DNA of 64,000 nt from Lates calcarifer (taxonomy: Eukaryota > Chordata > Actinopteri > Centropomidae), in contig NC_066835.1 in NCBI RefSeq assembly GCF_001640805.2, positions 2,163,269 to 2,227,268 of the forward strand, given 5' to 3'. The notes under the pieces were generated by a model. It did not search any database. It was not told where the DNA came from and saw only the letters and a program-made list of their open reading frames with translations. Every line of letters starts with the position of its first letter. Positions within the stretch are counted from its first letter, which is position 1. Made by a program: the position numbers and the translations under genes. Below, piece after piece: positions 14,047 through 27,465 of this stretch.

Positions 14047-14394
14047 CCCTGAACAAACAAATGCACTGAGACAAGCATGACATGACATGAGGGTCTTGGA
14101 CTAAGGTAGTGTGAACCATCCACAGGACTGAGTGATGATCGACATATAATTTTACTCATTAATTTAAAAGCCAAACTACTATTACATTGACAGTATTCAT
14201 GTATCAGTTGTAAGAACTGTATCGAAAGTGATATATAAATGGAAATCATATCATTATCTAAGGCCATTTGGTAACCATGTTAACCATGCTGGGTTTTAAA
14301 AGGTGCGTTGTGCCTTCTCCTTCTAGACTATAGGTGAAATGTCAGCTGAAGTGTAACACATGAAAGTGTTGGTTAATGAGTAAGGTGATGAGAC

Positions 14395-14825
14395 ACAAAT
14401 GGTCCTGAAGAAGAGGACCTGGGGACAGTTGAAGTGAGTGCACTATAAGCAGTTGAAATGTCAGAATGGTGTGTTGATATTCAGTACTGACAGCAGGTAA
14501 AATGTCTGTTGTAGTGTGAAATTTGAAAGCAGTTGAACTGTCAGTTGAAGACTCCAATGACAGTTAACATGTAGCTAGTGAAAACAGTTGTCAGTTCAAG
14601 TGTAAGCAATGGAAACACTTGAAATTTCAAGTTTAAGCTCTGAAAGTAGTTAAAGTGCAAGCTGAAGAGAGATATGAGTACAGCTGAAATGACAGTGATG
14701 TCTGTCTGAAGTGGTAAAAATTGTTGAAATTTCCTTTTAATTCACTGAAGACAGTTGAGGTGTGTGTTTTGTACACAGTTTAAACATGAACACTGTGTAG
14801 CAGTTAAAATGTGAGTTGAGTGAGT
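14395..14825 (+). repeat. Degenerate minisatellite, period about 30 bp
   Basis: The motif AGTTGAAATGTCAGTTGAAG recurs about a dozen times with heavy divergence, spaced at roughly 20-40 bp (for example near 14427, 14450, 14531, 14586, 14608, 14648, 14688, 14720, 14752 and 14802). It has no continuous reading frame. Confidence 0.6.
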
Positions 14826-14899
14826 TTAGAGTTGTATTTTTTGAGAAAACTTGATGAGCTGAACCATGACAGTATGAAAACTGTGAAACTATAAAAACT

Positions 14900-15361
14900 A
14901 TGAAACTGCTCGGTGTGAAAGTGACCTAAGACACTATAACTGTTCTCAAATATGAACTTTCACATATGAGTTGCACTTTCACATATGCCACACACAACAC
15001 AAGATTGTGTGTCAGATGCATTGTCACTTAGTGGAAAAACTTTGGTTTAGGCCAGGGTGGTGCCTGAGTGGAGAGTGAGTGGACAGAGGATAGACACATG
15101 CATCGACATGGCTGCCACTCACTGTGAATTCTCTGGACAATGTCCGGCTCTATTCACGAAATGGCTCAACTGGACATTACACTGACTTTACACTAAGGAG
15201 CTGGCAGGGTAAAGCCTCTAGAATATCCAATTCAGCTGATTCGAACATTTGTGTTCTCACACACAGCTCCTCTGGGTAATATCTAGAAAACTTCAGGGCT
15301 GCAGTGCATGTGTGAAAGCAACTTATGAAACTATTAGGTGTGAAAGTGACCTAAGATACTT
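14900..15361 (+). repeat. Segment bounded by near-identical 37-39-bp direct repeats
   Basis: ATGAAACT...GGTGTGAAAG followed by TGACCTAAGA occurs at 14900-14938 and again at 15325-15361. The interior includes 'gttctcacacacagctcctctgggtaatatctagaaaacttcagggctgcagtgcatgtgtgaaag', a familiar fish repeat phrase. The whole may be one diverged mobile element. Confidence 0.5.
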
Positions 15362-16689
15362 TGCAAAGTACGTTGACTCCCCTACCCTACCTCTACTTTT
15401 GTCAGAATCTGAACTTTATACCGTCCTCTGATTTCATTAATCACCACACACTTGCTACTTGCTCATACTGTAAGATACTTTCGATGCCTTGTAAGCACCA
15501 CTTTAAGTAAAGTGTGGCTATTATTATCTACACAAGATGAAGTCAAATAACGTTTCAATAATATATCAGGGTGCCTCCCTCTGGTCTCTCTACAAGACCT
15601 GGCTCTGCCATTACATCGTCCTCAAGAGGCACACACACTCTCACCAAGGTCACAGAGACCTGCCGACTCAGCTCACTATTGTGAGCAAATGCTGTGAGCT
15701 ACTTGTTAGGCGTTCTCTCATCATATGCAGAGCTGATGGCAGGCCACTCTCAGAGAAATTAACACACTCTCTGCAGGGACAAAATTAAATGACTGAGGAA
15801 AATTGCCAAGTTACTGTGAAAAGAAGCACATTGAATAGTCTGGGTGAGCAAACACAGTGCTGTCTAAACCACAGCACTATCAACATTAGTATTATAAAAT
15901 GCACCACAAGGTTATTTTGAAAAGCCTTTCAAAGAAAACACAGGGCGACCTCTCCAGTAGCCAAATGAAACAGTCTCTCAGTCACCTCCCCATAGTCATC
16001 ATGGCAACATTGATTAGCCTGCACTTGAACATTGATTAAACGTCATTCTTCCTATAGAGATGCGCGCCTATAGACTGCAATCACTCACACCCAGAAACAT
16101 TTAGTCTTCCTATAATTCACTTATGTGAATGTCCTCTAAGACAGGACCGCTACAGGAAGAGCCTCAATGCTAGCACAATATTTTGCAGCTGACATGCAAG
16201 AGGGAGCATCAGTGCTCTTGGTTCTCTCACAGGCTGTATCTATGAGGCTGTTCAAAACTTATTTTGCAGGACTCTTAATTAACTGCCATTGCGAGCATGA
16301 GAGACAATAGCCTTTGCTTCTTACCAGTCCTTGGTGGTCTCTAATACCCTTTTTTACACCAAAACTAGTGTGTATATGCAGGTTTTTTAAATGACGTTAA
16401 ACCCACAAAAAAAAGGCGATTGCCCTTCTATTTTATTTTCTTTATCTGGAGTGTCACAAACACATCAGACAACAGCGTTAGCAAACAGTAGAAAGCAGTG
16501 TGGAAGCCAGTGACTCCTCTTCCACTTGAATCAGCACAAGCTCTCTGAACTCTCTGTCTTGCCAGTGTTGCACATTGCTCCAATAACCACTAAAAAAACA
16601 ATTCATGCTTCTGGCTGTTTACACGTCAACATCTAGAACCTTGACGTGTGCCACAGCACTGCACTGGAAAAGGGGGGAAAATTAGCATG

Positions 16690-18250
16690 TCCACTTGGGT
16701 GTCATGTTTCCATTGCTGCAGATCGGAGCAGGAGCTGATAAATACCCATGACTACAGAGGAGTCATTTGACCTGGGAATGAATGCCAGCTGTACCCTTTC
16801 CCACTTAAGACTAAAGCCAGATGTTAGTGGGTGTTAGTGGGTTTTTTGTGCAGTGTGAAAGGGACTAACAATACTTGTGATAGGTCTGTCTGACTTACAG
16901 TATATTAAGTTTGCTATCAAAGCAATATCAAAATGAGCATATGTGTTAAAACACGGCATCAACATCTCATTTTGTATTTGACGGGAAGACAGTCTTCAGC
17001 AGCAGGTGCCAGCTGCTGGGGATTTGTCACCTGAATGAAATCAAAGACTCTGGCAGGAAGCTGATCCTTAGTGTGTGTGGTGGCTACTGAGGCCAGGAAC
17101 TCAGCCTGACTGTCTGTGCAAAGCTCCCTGCCAAAACAGTAATGGAATCTCACCGTAGCTTTGCTCTGCATTGGAACTATTTGTCCCGGTGCCAAGATTT
17201 CACTGTTTACCCACATATGAGCCCTCGGGTATGAGCTAACCCATCACCCCTGCAGGAGGAGGGTTACTTACCCTCACAGCACTGCTGAGACTCGGGAAAA
17301 GAATGAAGAATCTATCCAGCGATGATTTACGCTGATCCATTAGGTCTTTTTTAAAACAGCATTAATGCTTTTTTCCCAGCTGAACTGCTTTGAAAATAAA
17401 ATGGGAGACACCCCCCCATTAAGGACCAAGGCTTGAAGGTGATAGCTGTTGAAAGCAGACCACAAAAGGGCACATTAAGAATTCAACAGCCAGCCCAGCC
17501 ACATCAGCTGGAAAACCAACTGAGGCATGCATGGAGACAATTAACCAGAGATTTACTGTGTGGAGGATGATCCTGCGAGGTACGGGGAATTTGCCTCTTC
17601 CCCCCTGTGGCCTCCTGTGAGACACACTCTCTGATTAATGGTTGCTCAGGGCTTTGCCAGTGCAGCGACTGGTACCAGAATGGGAACGTGAATGGCCCCC
17701 ACGGGCTCCATAGTGCTGCATCTGGCATGCAGGTGACCTATAGTCAGCGAGATGCAGTACAACTACCTTGAAACTCCAACTTTGTACTGAGCTGTTAATT
17801 AATCTTATCAAGGACAGACGTGTGCGCAGTGAGGACAGTTGAGGCGTCAGAGTGAATGAAAATATTCTTTGGTAGTTGATGATCTGAGCTACAGATATCT
17901 TTCAGATATGCAGTGGAGAGGGATCAGAGCTGCCTGAGAGGCAAAGAGAAGGGATGATTTGGAACATAATCCATGAGCGATAGAGAAAAAATACATCATT
18001 CCCACGCCTGCCGTGGCGTTGTCTGCTGACTGAAACACATTATGGTCTGATTTTAAGGCGGCTGTGAAGTGTATGCTACAGTGGAGTGTGTGGGTGCAGC
18101 CTGGCTCTCACTGCACTATTGATTCAGCAACACTGCAGTTTAGAGAAGCAGTGGCTGGGTATGAGAAATGGAAAATAAACAGAGAAAACCAAGTGGGATC
18201 TGTGGGAGCTCCATGGGAGCAGACCAACAGACCCAGAACCAGTTAAGAAT
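16690..18250. promoter_or_regulatory. Candidate non-coding conserved block(s)
   Basis: This stretch of UBE2E2 intron is mostly free of recognised repeats. It is somewhat GC-richer than its surroundings, with words such as TTAATTAATCTTATCA at about 17794-17809. Open frames are short and lack splice context, so coding use is unlikely. Enhancer function is conjecture. Confidence 0.2.
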
Positions 18251-21059
18251 ACAGATTCATGGTAATAGTCCAAAACCTACCCACGGCTTCAGATTTTAAA
18301 GAAACATTTAGTATAAATCCAAAAGCAACATTCTAAACTCTCACAATAAAAACTCAACAGTTTTTAATCTATCTAACGGTAACTGTTTCACATTTGAAAA
18401 TCAATCGTGGCACATTTCTCTGGCTCATTCATTCGGTTTAACTAAATTCAAAACCAAACAGAAAACAACAGCTGACAGGACATCCATCAGAAAATGGAAA
18501 AAAGTCTAAAAGATTTCTGTTTGGGTTGTTTTAGATTTCTCTGCATGCATTTCTTTTTGCATGACAGCTGCATAATGTCTTCTGTGGCTCTGGGGAAAAC
18601 AAGTTACATCAGTTGAGTAATCTCAGTTTAGGATATGATAAGGCTGTGTTAAGCCTGTGTTCCAAACTAGTGGTGGGAGTCTGAATCTGGTATTTACCTG
18701 GCAGGTAGGGTGTAACCATAGACACTACTGAATTGCATTATGGGAAGAAGAGACTAACAAAAAGACAAAGTGGAAGAAACAACAACTACACTTACTTTGA
18801 TGAGTTGCAATGTTTTGTCACTCAGTTCTAAGTCACACAATGTCATTACTCTGATTGGTTGTAAGTCTATCTAATTGTGCCCAGAGGCATTTTGGTCTGT
18901 GACAGTTGCATATCGCCCAGTGGATATTGATGGATATTGGTTATTTGATGTGGTGATGCCATGGTACTGAGGCTTTATAGTTATGAATCTTTGTGTCCAG
19001 AAAAAGGTTTAACTGCTAAACTTAAATCTCTCTCCAAAACAGAAACACAACTTGACTGACACATCATCAACACCAACAGATCTTACTGAAAATTACATAT
19101 ATAAATAAATAACGTGACACCCAGTAGAATGTGTTACAGTTACATGACTCTAGTTCAGTCAGTAAAGACAATCTGTCACTATCTAAAGCTAAATATCTGA
19201 TGACATGATAAGAGCTAAAAAAAAAAAAAAGATAGTATGTGATTCAAAGAAGTATAAATATAAGAAACTGACATGATTTACTAAGACAAATACTGAATCA
19301 GTGACAATAAAATACCAGTGGAACCTGAAAAGCAGTGCATGTTTTTCTTTCTATGGCCTGAGAAGAAAGAAAAAACAGACTGGTAAACAACACTACAGAC
19401 TGTGCAGTGTTTCTGCCAGGCTTTCCTGAGGCCACACATTTCTGTGGTGGTATCAGCCTCAGGTATGCATGATGACTGTTGTCAGACCAGCACAGCTTCA
19501 CCTTATCTTCCCTCTCTCACAACTGGCTGGTTGAGTTAAGCTGTAACAACGCAGGCAGATAAAGAGACGCCCCAGACTGTTTCTGTCTGTTTGCTGTCTG
19601 TTTTATCTCTGTGATGACAGGGGGAGTCTGGCTACTAACCAGCCGGTTCATACACTACTCTGCTGCTCCTCCACAGACCGGAGGACCTGATATTCAACTG
19701 CTCACATTAAAGTTTGTAGCATGATGGCTCAGGTGGAGATGGGACAGTACAGGGGTTATAAGAAATCTCAATATTTCTCAATATATTTTGTTGACTGCTG
19801 TATGCCCAAGAAACCTGAGAAATTGTGTTTCTCTAATCAGAGATTAGATTTTCTCTAATCAGAGATAGAGAACCATTTTTTTCTGGAAGAAATACTCAGA
19901 GTAAGTATTAATGAGCTGCTGAAAATAGTCCCTGACAAATGCACTGTTTCCTCTTGTTTGAGGAATGTTTGCAAAAAACTACGATCCCTGGCTGCTTTAG
20001 GAATTCACTGAGCATTTTTTAATATGAAACTCTATTGTTTGTGAGCTGGTAAAGTAAAAGATTTAAGTCTTCAGCCTGAACCAATGAGCTTAGAGATGAA
20101 TGCTGCAGACAGGATGGAGAGGTCAGAAAGTACTGACAGATGGACCAACACATTGCCAGTTTTTGTCTTTTCAAGGGGTTTTGGACATTAACAAAAATAT
20201 AAAACATTATATAAAACATAAAAAAAACAATATAAAACATTAACAAAAATATACAATATCACAACTTTCCTTTAAAAAGTAAATATGTCAAATAAATAAA
20301 TAGCATGACACTGAGCTACAGAGAGCAAACATGTAATACTGTCAAAAATAGCAGAGATAGTGTGTAGCAGTGTGTAGGTGCCCCTGATGATGCCTGGGTT
20401 AAACCTGTGTGGGTTTTTATAGGCTGATACTGATGCTTTATATTTTTATGCCACGAATGATCATTTTTAAGTAGAACATTGTCAGAGCAGCGAGCCTCAA
20501 AAAGTCACACGCTTCGTCTGAACTTTGCTATTAACATTATTAACATTTCATCCAACCTGAGACAACACAGCTATCCACTTAAACCCAGACTGACTTTCAC
20601 TCTTAACAATTAAATGCAGGTAGCTGGAGCCAGGGAGAAGCCATCACATCAGGGGTGGACGGCATGTCTGCAAGACAGCCTTTAATAAAAGGTTTAATAA
20701 AGGCCAATTATTGCTGGATATATCAGTCTAGTCCTAATGGGTAATGCTCAGGAAGTGAAAGTGTGCCTCTGTGTATCTGACATGAATGAAGTTTCCTGAA
20801 GCGCAAGAGAGGAAGTGGTACAATTATATGTAAGCGCAATTGTGTTTCTCTCTGAATAGTATCCATGCACATGTGTAGTAAGAGAGAATATGTAACTGCC
20901 TGTATGCCTTTCTGTAAGAGACTGAGTGGCACTGTAGGAGGATACTGCAGTCCTTCCTCTACAGAACAGGACAGCATATCTAATGAGAGGCTAATCACTC
21001 ATCTAACACAGAGACACGATGTGCATAGCTGATATACAAACTGATGACCTCATTCACAC

Positions 21060-21078
21060 ATACACACACACACACACC
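21060..21078 (+). repeat. CA microsatellite
   Basis: About nine CA units. Another short CA run lies at 28171-28186, within a GA-rich stretch that begins near 28010. Confidence 0.85.
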
Positions 21079-23654
21079 ACTGCAGAGACAGGCTTAGTCA
21101 GCTGTAGCAAACTGCAGACAAGAGAAGGGATTAAATGAATGAGGATGGAGGAGCAGGAACAGGCGAGGAAAAAGAGCTGTAGAATCAGTTATAGCAGCAC
21201 ACACGATCAGAAAGGAGAGCTTTACACCATTAAAGCTATTACATCCACTCAATAGCCTCATGGATTAAATAAATTGTTTAATATTAGAGCGTCTTGGTGG
21301 ACAAGATGCATATATACTGTGAAAGCTTTTTAAACTGATAGTCTTTGCCTCACTTTCTCACATACACAGCACCAGAGATGTTCAGTTTATTATCACCTAA
21401 CAGAAGGTTTACTGATCACTGTTTAAATCATCTAACTCTTTTGATAACATGAAATGTGTCAGGATCTCTCTGATTTAGCTCTGTAGGTGACAGATGGATC
21501 ACACTGGATGTTCACTTTGCAGTAACTAATCAGAGCAATAGATCACACTGTTGACAGAAAACCATGGGAATTTTTACAAAGTGATAAAAGTAGAAACAAA
21601 CAGCCCAGTCAGCAACAACAAGATACTGATGTGCAGGAAAGACAATTCTTCACTTTTAAGTGTATCTATATTTATTTAATGTTTATTTGTAAAGGACATG
21701 GCGCTGCATTTATAGAGTTAACTTGCAATTATATATATATATAATATAATGTTATGGCCATTGAAATACACTCTGTTTTGAAAACCGATACACATGCAAA
21801 GACTAGATTTGATATTTTTTTTAATCAACTTTGAGATACAACTTGACACATTGCACTGGCACACAGGTCTGCCTCATTGCACAGATAAATGACTGACAAT
21901 CAGCTGCACTTTGACGATGGAAACTTGAGATGAATGCACAGAAATACAAAGAATGGGGAAACGCAGCATACATGAAAATATGAATTTAATGAGAAAAACG
22001 ATGGCCAGGAGAACAGCCACGAGAAGCAAGTGAGAGCTGTTCAAATGCACAAGTACAAAATAAAAAAGAAAGCAGAAAAGAAGCTTTCTCAACCCGTGAA
22101 TTTGAAGGAAAAGGATTTTTCAAAATTCTTTTCGTTGCCCAAGTCCCCCTGGGATTCCTCCCATGTTGCAGACATCACTGCACAAAACTGAACTGATGTG
22201 ACAGATACAATTTCTACAGCTTGTTCAAATCTTTTACAGGAGAAAAAATTGGCCCTAAGCAGCCACTTACTGTAGTAAATGTTCCATTAGACAGACAACC
22301 ACATAATCCCTGTTAGAGTCACTGGAATGAATCGCCCACTTGTGGATGCAGATCTGCAGTCTGAATTTAATTCTGACCTATAACTACAATCCAGATAGCT
22401 TTAGTAAAGCCTTTCTCAGTTTCAAACAGTTAAAGCTGCACTCTATCTTGAAGCCTTCCTGGATGTTTAGAGTAAAACCACATGCTCTGTTTTACAAAAC
22501 CATTTTGTGGCCAAAAAAGGGGTCATGAGAATTAAGTCTGTTCCCCAAGTCCAGCACATTTAACTTTCTCCCTGTTGAAGTGCGATATTTTCCAAATTCT
22601 GATATTGATTGTCTAACGGTCATGTTTCCTAGAGCCCAAACCATCACCTCTGTGTATCACTACCTGAGCTAAATATGATGCACACAGCACCAGTGAATGA
22701 ATGACTTTATATTGAACTGTGACTTGCTCAGTCCATTTTTTTGGTGGTTAGACAGCCCTGGATGCTTTCCTATTAGCTTGTTACTGAGATTTAGGGGATA
22801 GCTTCCAATCGTCAGTTCCATTTTGGAACCAGTTCCAGGTTGGCAAAATACCCAGATTCATAAAGTTCCAACAGTAACAAATGTTTTATTGAAATTCAAT
22901 ATTTTTTTTATTTACTGGCAAAACAGAAATGTAGGAAAACATACAGGTAGCAGGCTCCTAGTTTTTGGCAAGGACTGACCATCCCTTTTGACAGTTAAAA
23001 TGGCAGACTGCAGATGATATCAGCTGCAGTTAACTAGTATACACGCTGTAATATTTTGAGTATTTGTACTGAACCCCTGTGGTATTTTCTTTTGTTCTGT
23101 CCAAGCTGGTATCAGAATTATTTGTGAGAAGAAAGAAACACCACTCCCTAACACCCCTCTACATTCATGAGCACTTCTGTGTGTGAGTGGTGACTCTTCT
23201 CTGGGGAAATGATCTTTCTCCTCTAACCCTCTAAAATGTGGAGCAACTGGCTCAAGAAAAATAAGCGGAGCAAAGGAAGAAGGCTACACCTACACCTGCT
23301 AATCTCATTTTACGGTTGCAGCTACAACTTGGTGCCATTAATTGAGGTACCATTAGAAACAATTATAGTTATTATCTGACGCTGGACTTGGATTTGGATT
23401 TGATAAAATGCGACTGAACTCCAGCCCTACTCATATTTTAACATAGAGTTAGCCAGTTGGCATTCATTGAAATGAACACATTCATTAAAAATCAATTTGC
23501 AAATTTCCTTGGCTATACAACTGGACATCGAATAATAAGTTCATTACCGGGTGTAAATGGAGGATATATTTTTATCAGATCTTCAGAACAGAAAAGAATA
23601 GGCTGTATCAGATGTCTTTTTTCCTTGCATACCTATGTTTATACATAAAATAGT

Positions 23655-24010
23655 CTGACACTATATGAACAAAAAGTATGTCAACACCCATATGTGTTTA
23701 TTAATATGCCATTTGAAAACTGTGGGTATTAATCTCCTCTCCTCCTCCTCTGCTCTTCGGGTTCAGTCTTTCCACCAGATGTTGGAACCTGGTCAGCCAC
23801 AAGAGCATTAGTGAGGTCCAACACTGATGTTGGGTGATAAGACCTGGCTCACAGTCTGCATTCCAGTTCATCAAAAGGTGGTGGAAGGGGTTGGGTCGGG
23901 ACTTCTGTACTGAGCTGGCTTTATGCTCATGGGTACTATCAAGTCGAAACAGGAATAGACTAAATCCAAACTACTGCAATCGAGTTGGAATCACAGTATA
24001 AAAAGTGTCT
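23655..24010 (+). repeat. Diverged copy of a widespread fish DNA-transposon repeat
   Basis: 'gtatgtcaacaccc', 'ttgaaaactgtgggtattaat', 'cagtctttccaccagatgttggaacctgg', 'cagccacaagagcattagtgaggtccaacactgatgttgggtgataag' and 'gaaacaggaa' follow in order the consensus of an abundant teleost repeat. Small deletions are visible. No intact ORF remains. Confidence 0.7.
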
Positions 24011-27000
24011 ATATATGTTTAAGTTATAGAAGCATTTCAGTTAATTTGAAATGACATGACTAAGATCTCACAGTTTTCCTTGGGAACTATGTATTAAATA
24101 TTATGATCTACAGTCAAATATTTTAATAACAGGCAGCAGCTATCACATGAAACACACTAAGTCAACTGTGTGGTTCAAAGTAAACAGTAACTACTAACCA
24201 CAGCGTGACTGCTTTCCAACACAGTCAGGCCGGTTGAGTGTCCTTGACAGTAACAATGAAGACGTCTCCAGAGCCGTAACCTTGAGCTTAAATGAGCAAG
24301 TCACATCTGATAACACCGAGGCAAGACAGAGATAGCTCTGCTATTGTAAGTCTGACATGTGAATTATAAACTGATAAAGATCTGTGGCAACAAAGCAGAG
24401 TAACACAGCAATCTTATTTCATCATTTCAGACCTGCATTGTTATGATGAAACAGCTTGTTGTTATTATAATCCACCCCCATCACCAGTGAACTCGCACTG
24501 TAACTGCATTTGTGGTATTTCTCAGCAGCAAACCACAGACTCAGCATTGTTCCCTATGAACCAAAAACTCAGTCATCACAAATGCCACAGCATGTTGCAT
24601 CATACCTGACGTACACTGGTTAGATTTAATCGGTTTACACATATCCTATTTGTTGTTGTTGATCGTGTTTAGGCTACACCATCCTTCCTTTCACTGTCCT
24701 CATATGAGCAGATGCAACTCTTATTTTGAGCAGTGAGTTGCTGGCTGAACAGCAGGTGTGCCCACTAGGCAGCTGTTTCACTGCAGGATGTTCCCTAATA
24801 ACAAACTGGACCTCCCTCCATTTATCTGACAGGACAAAACTACAGCTACAGTAGCTTGCTGGGATGCTGCAGGGCTGGACTGCAGACCTGCACTACAGGC
24901 CAGACCACTTCACACGTGTACCTCAACCTCACTCCAACATGACAGAGGAAAGGGACCGAACCACAGGAAAGAAGCTGCAGGTCGCTCAAGTATTGGACAA
25001 AGCATCTGCTTGAAAAAAACTTGGCTCTTTTCCTCTGTTTCCAGACGCAAAAGATTAAATGTATCTTTGTTCTACTATCTAAAAAATCTTATGTTTGTTT
25101 TGCGAGGCTGCTTTCTGTTATTATGTACCTTATAAAGACAGACTCTGGATTTACTAATTTACTTATTAAATATTGGAGGCTAATCAAGAAAGAACTAAAG
25201 CGTCTCTCATTCTTGAATATTCTCTCAGCCTGCATGTCTCTCAGGGTTCTACTTATCTTTAATGGTGCAAGTGGATGCAGTCAATACATTACTATTTTGC
25301 TGTATGGCTAGCAGTCATAATAAGCCTAGAGCCATTGTTCATCAAATTCTCCCACGTGACTCAAGTGCCTTACACAAGGTTGCAGGATGTGTCTAAATTA
25401 TGTACCTTCATCGTGGTTTGCGTCATTTTTGTGGTGACCAGAGAGAAGACCTTCTGAGACCTTGGAGACACAAGTACAAAAAGACACAGAACAGCTTCCA
25501 TGATGTCTCTGGAGGAAATCTGGAGAATTTTAACCTTGCTGCAATATATGCTGGTAAGTATAGCATATGCAAATAACATATCAATGTTTCTACATAACTA
25601 CATATACATACATATCCAACAAATACCAGTAATCAAACTTTCTGTGTATGTGATAAATCACAGATTAAGAGTCTAAGTTATCAGGAGTCCTTTTACTTCT
25701 GTTTAAATATCAGTTGCAGCTTTTACAGCGTGACACTGTTCAGCACTTTGTTGGCATTTGGATTTATCATCTCTGTAGTAAAAGCTCCATTTATACTGGT
25801 TTATTATGGCTGGAAAAGAGCTGACAGGCAGCATAGCTTTGTAGTCAATAACATCCACCACTTATTCTCCCCTGTCAATCACTGTGAGACTACTATGGGC
25901 AAAGTGTGAGGAATATAATTCATACTGTACATTTTACTGACATCTTTACATTTTGTCTTGTGGCAGTATAAGACACTACAGCAGACTAGAAACTTTTGAT
26001 GATACCAATACAGCACTCCTGTTTGACTTTGATGTATTACAGTCCTCACATTAACAGCTACTGAGAGACTGATGGTTCTCACAAAACACAGAGTTATGAG
26101 AAAGATGTAAGAGAGAAGTCACTACTAAGAACACTGTATGCTTCACCAATGCCAATAAAAAAAACCTTCTTCCTGACACACTGACACAAACCTTGTATGG
26201 TCTTCATTTTTGGAAAAAAGCAGCTATGCAGACACCATGACTCAGAGCTTAACTAGTTTCCACTGTCCAGATGGCCAGATCAGGACCAGGAAAACAGAGA
26301 CCTGCAGTACATTCCCATGTGCTGCACTCAACAGATGTGACTTATGAACAAAAACGACTAATACATTTTATTTTGTTTGCATAAAGAGAGTTAATTGTAA
26401 ATACACTGACACAAAATGCCAGCTATCGGGAGCTTAGGTTTACAATTATTTAGTTTTCCACATGATGCTGCCCACCTAATAACAGTCTGCATAATTCATG
26501 CTTCTGAAAATGTTCATCCTCACACAATAGAAAAGACCCCTGTTTTTGATAACCATGTAAAGTTATGATTGCCTAACCTGGGAAAAACCTCTCTCCTCAT
26601 CTCCATTGCTCACTGGAGTGTGATTGCTCATTTTTAAGTGACTATTGTTCATGTAATGGCTGCAGGAAGGTGAAATGAAATAATGAAAAAATCCTAAAAT
26701 TAAACTAGTCTTGTCTTGCATCACTTCACATTCATGCTGACAACATTTGTCAGTTGGTCACAGATAATACTATGGGGTGTTGTTTTTTTGCACGCAGGGC
26801 TTCATTAACCTGTGAGGGGGCCCTGGGCCTAAGTGGTTTCTTGCCAGGAGAAGGTGGTTGTGATGGTCACTTGCTAAGTGGCACTGTTTTGCGTTTACAT
26901 TAAAAGAGGTTGTAATACGTCCTCTGTGCAGCACTACTTCTTCACGGCAATCTAGATGCTACAGTGAGTCGCTATCGGAAAGTGACAAGACAGGCAAGAT

Positions 27001-27114
27001 GGGCTGAGGCAGGGTTCTTCGTTTTGCACACAGAATTGTTGTTGATCCAGCAAAACAATAAGGAACCTGCATAGATAGCCTGAATCATTTTGATGCTGAT
27101 GAAAAACTAAATGG

Positions 27115-27465
27115 CAGAAAATAAATTGACAAATGTTTAATTTATATAATAATCAATAAATCAGATAAGTATTTTTTCAAGCAAAAATGCCATCAACATC
27201 TGATTGTTTTAGCTTCACAAATGTACGAATTGACTGCATTCCCTGGTCTCATTTTCCAGCAAAATGAAAAGCTGAGGTTCTGAACTGTCAGTGGGACAAA
27301 GCAAGACAAATGAAGACATCAACTTAGACTCTAGGGAATTGTGGTGGGTATTATTCTTTTTTCCTAACGTTGTATAGACCAAATGACTACTCAAATAATA
27401 GAGAAAATAACTGGATGACTAATCTGTAATGAAAATAATCATTAGGTGCAGCCCTATTTTAACAT
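27115..27465 (+). repeat. Diverged copy of the abundant '...TTAGTTGCAGCCCTA' DNA repeat
   Basis: Phrases in order: 'aagcaaaaatgcca', 'gggacaaagcaagacaaatgaagacatcaact', 'ctctagggaattgtggtgggtatt', 'tatagaccaaatgact' and the end 'aatgaaaataatcattaggtgcagccctat'. This is a very common percomorph non-autonomous DNA element, likely hAT-related. A second copy in the opposite orientation is at 36335-36615. Confidence 0.75.

Noticed and set aside
22820..23430. Possible diverged DNA transposon with 'gaaccagttccaggtt' and 'ccagccctac' ends
   Set aside because: The end similarity is too weak to support inverted repeats or a family call by eye.
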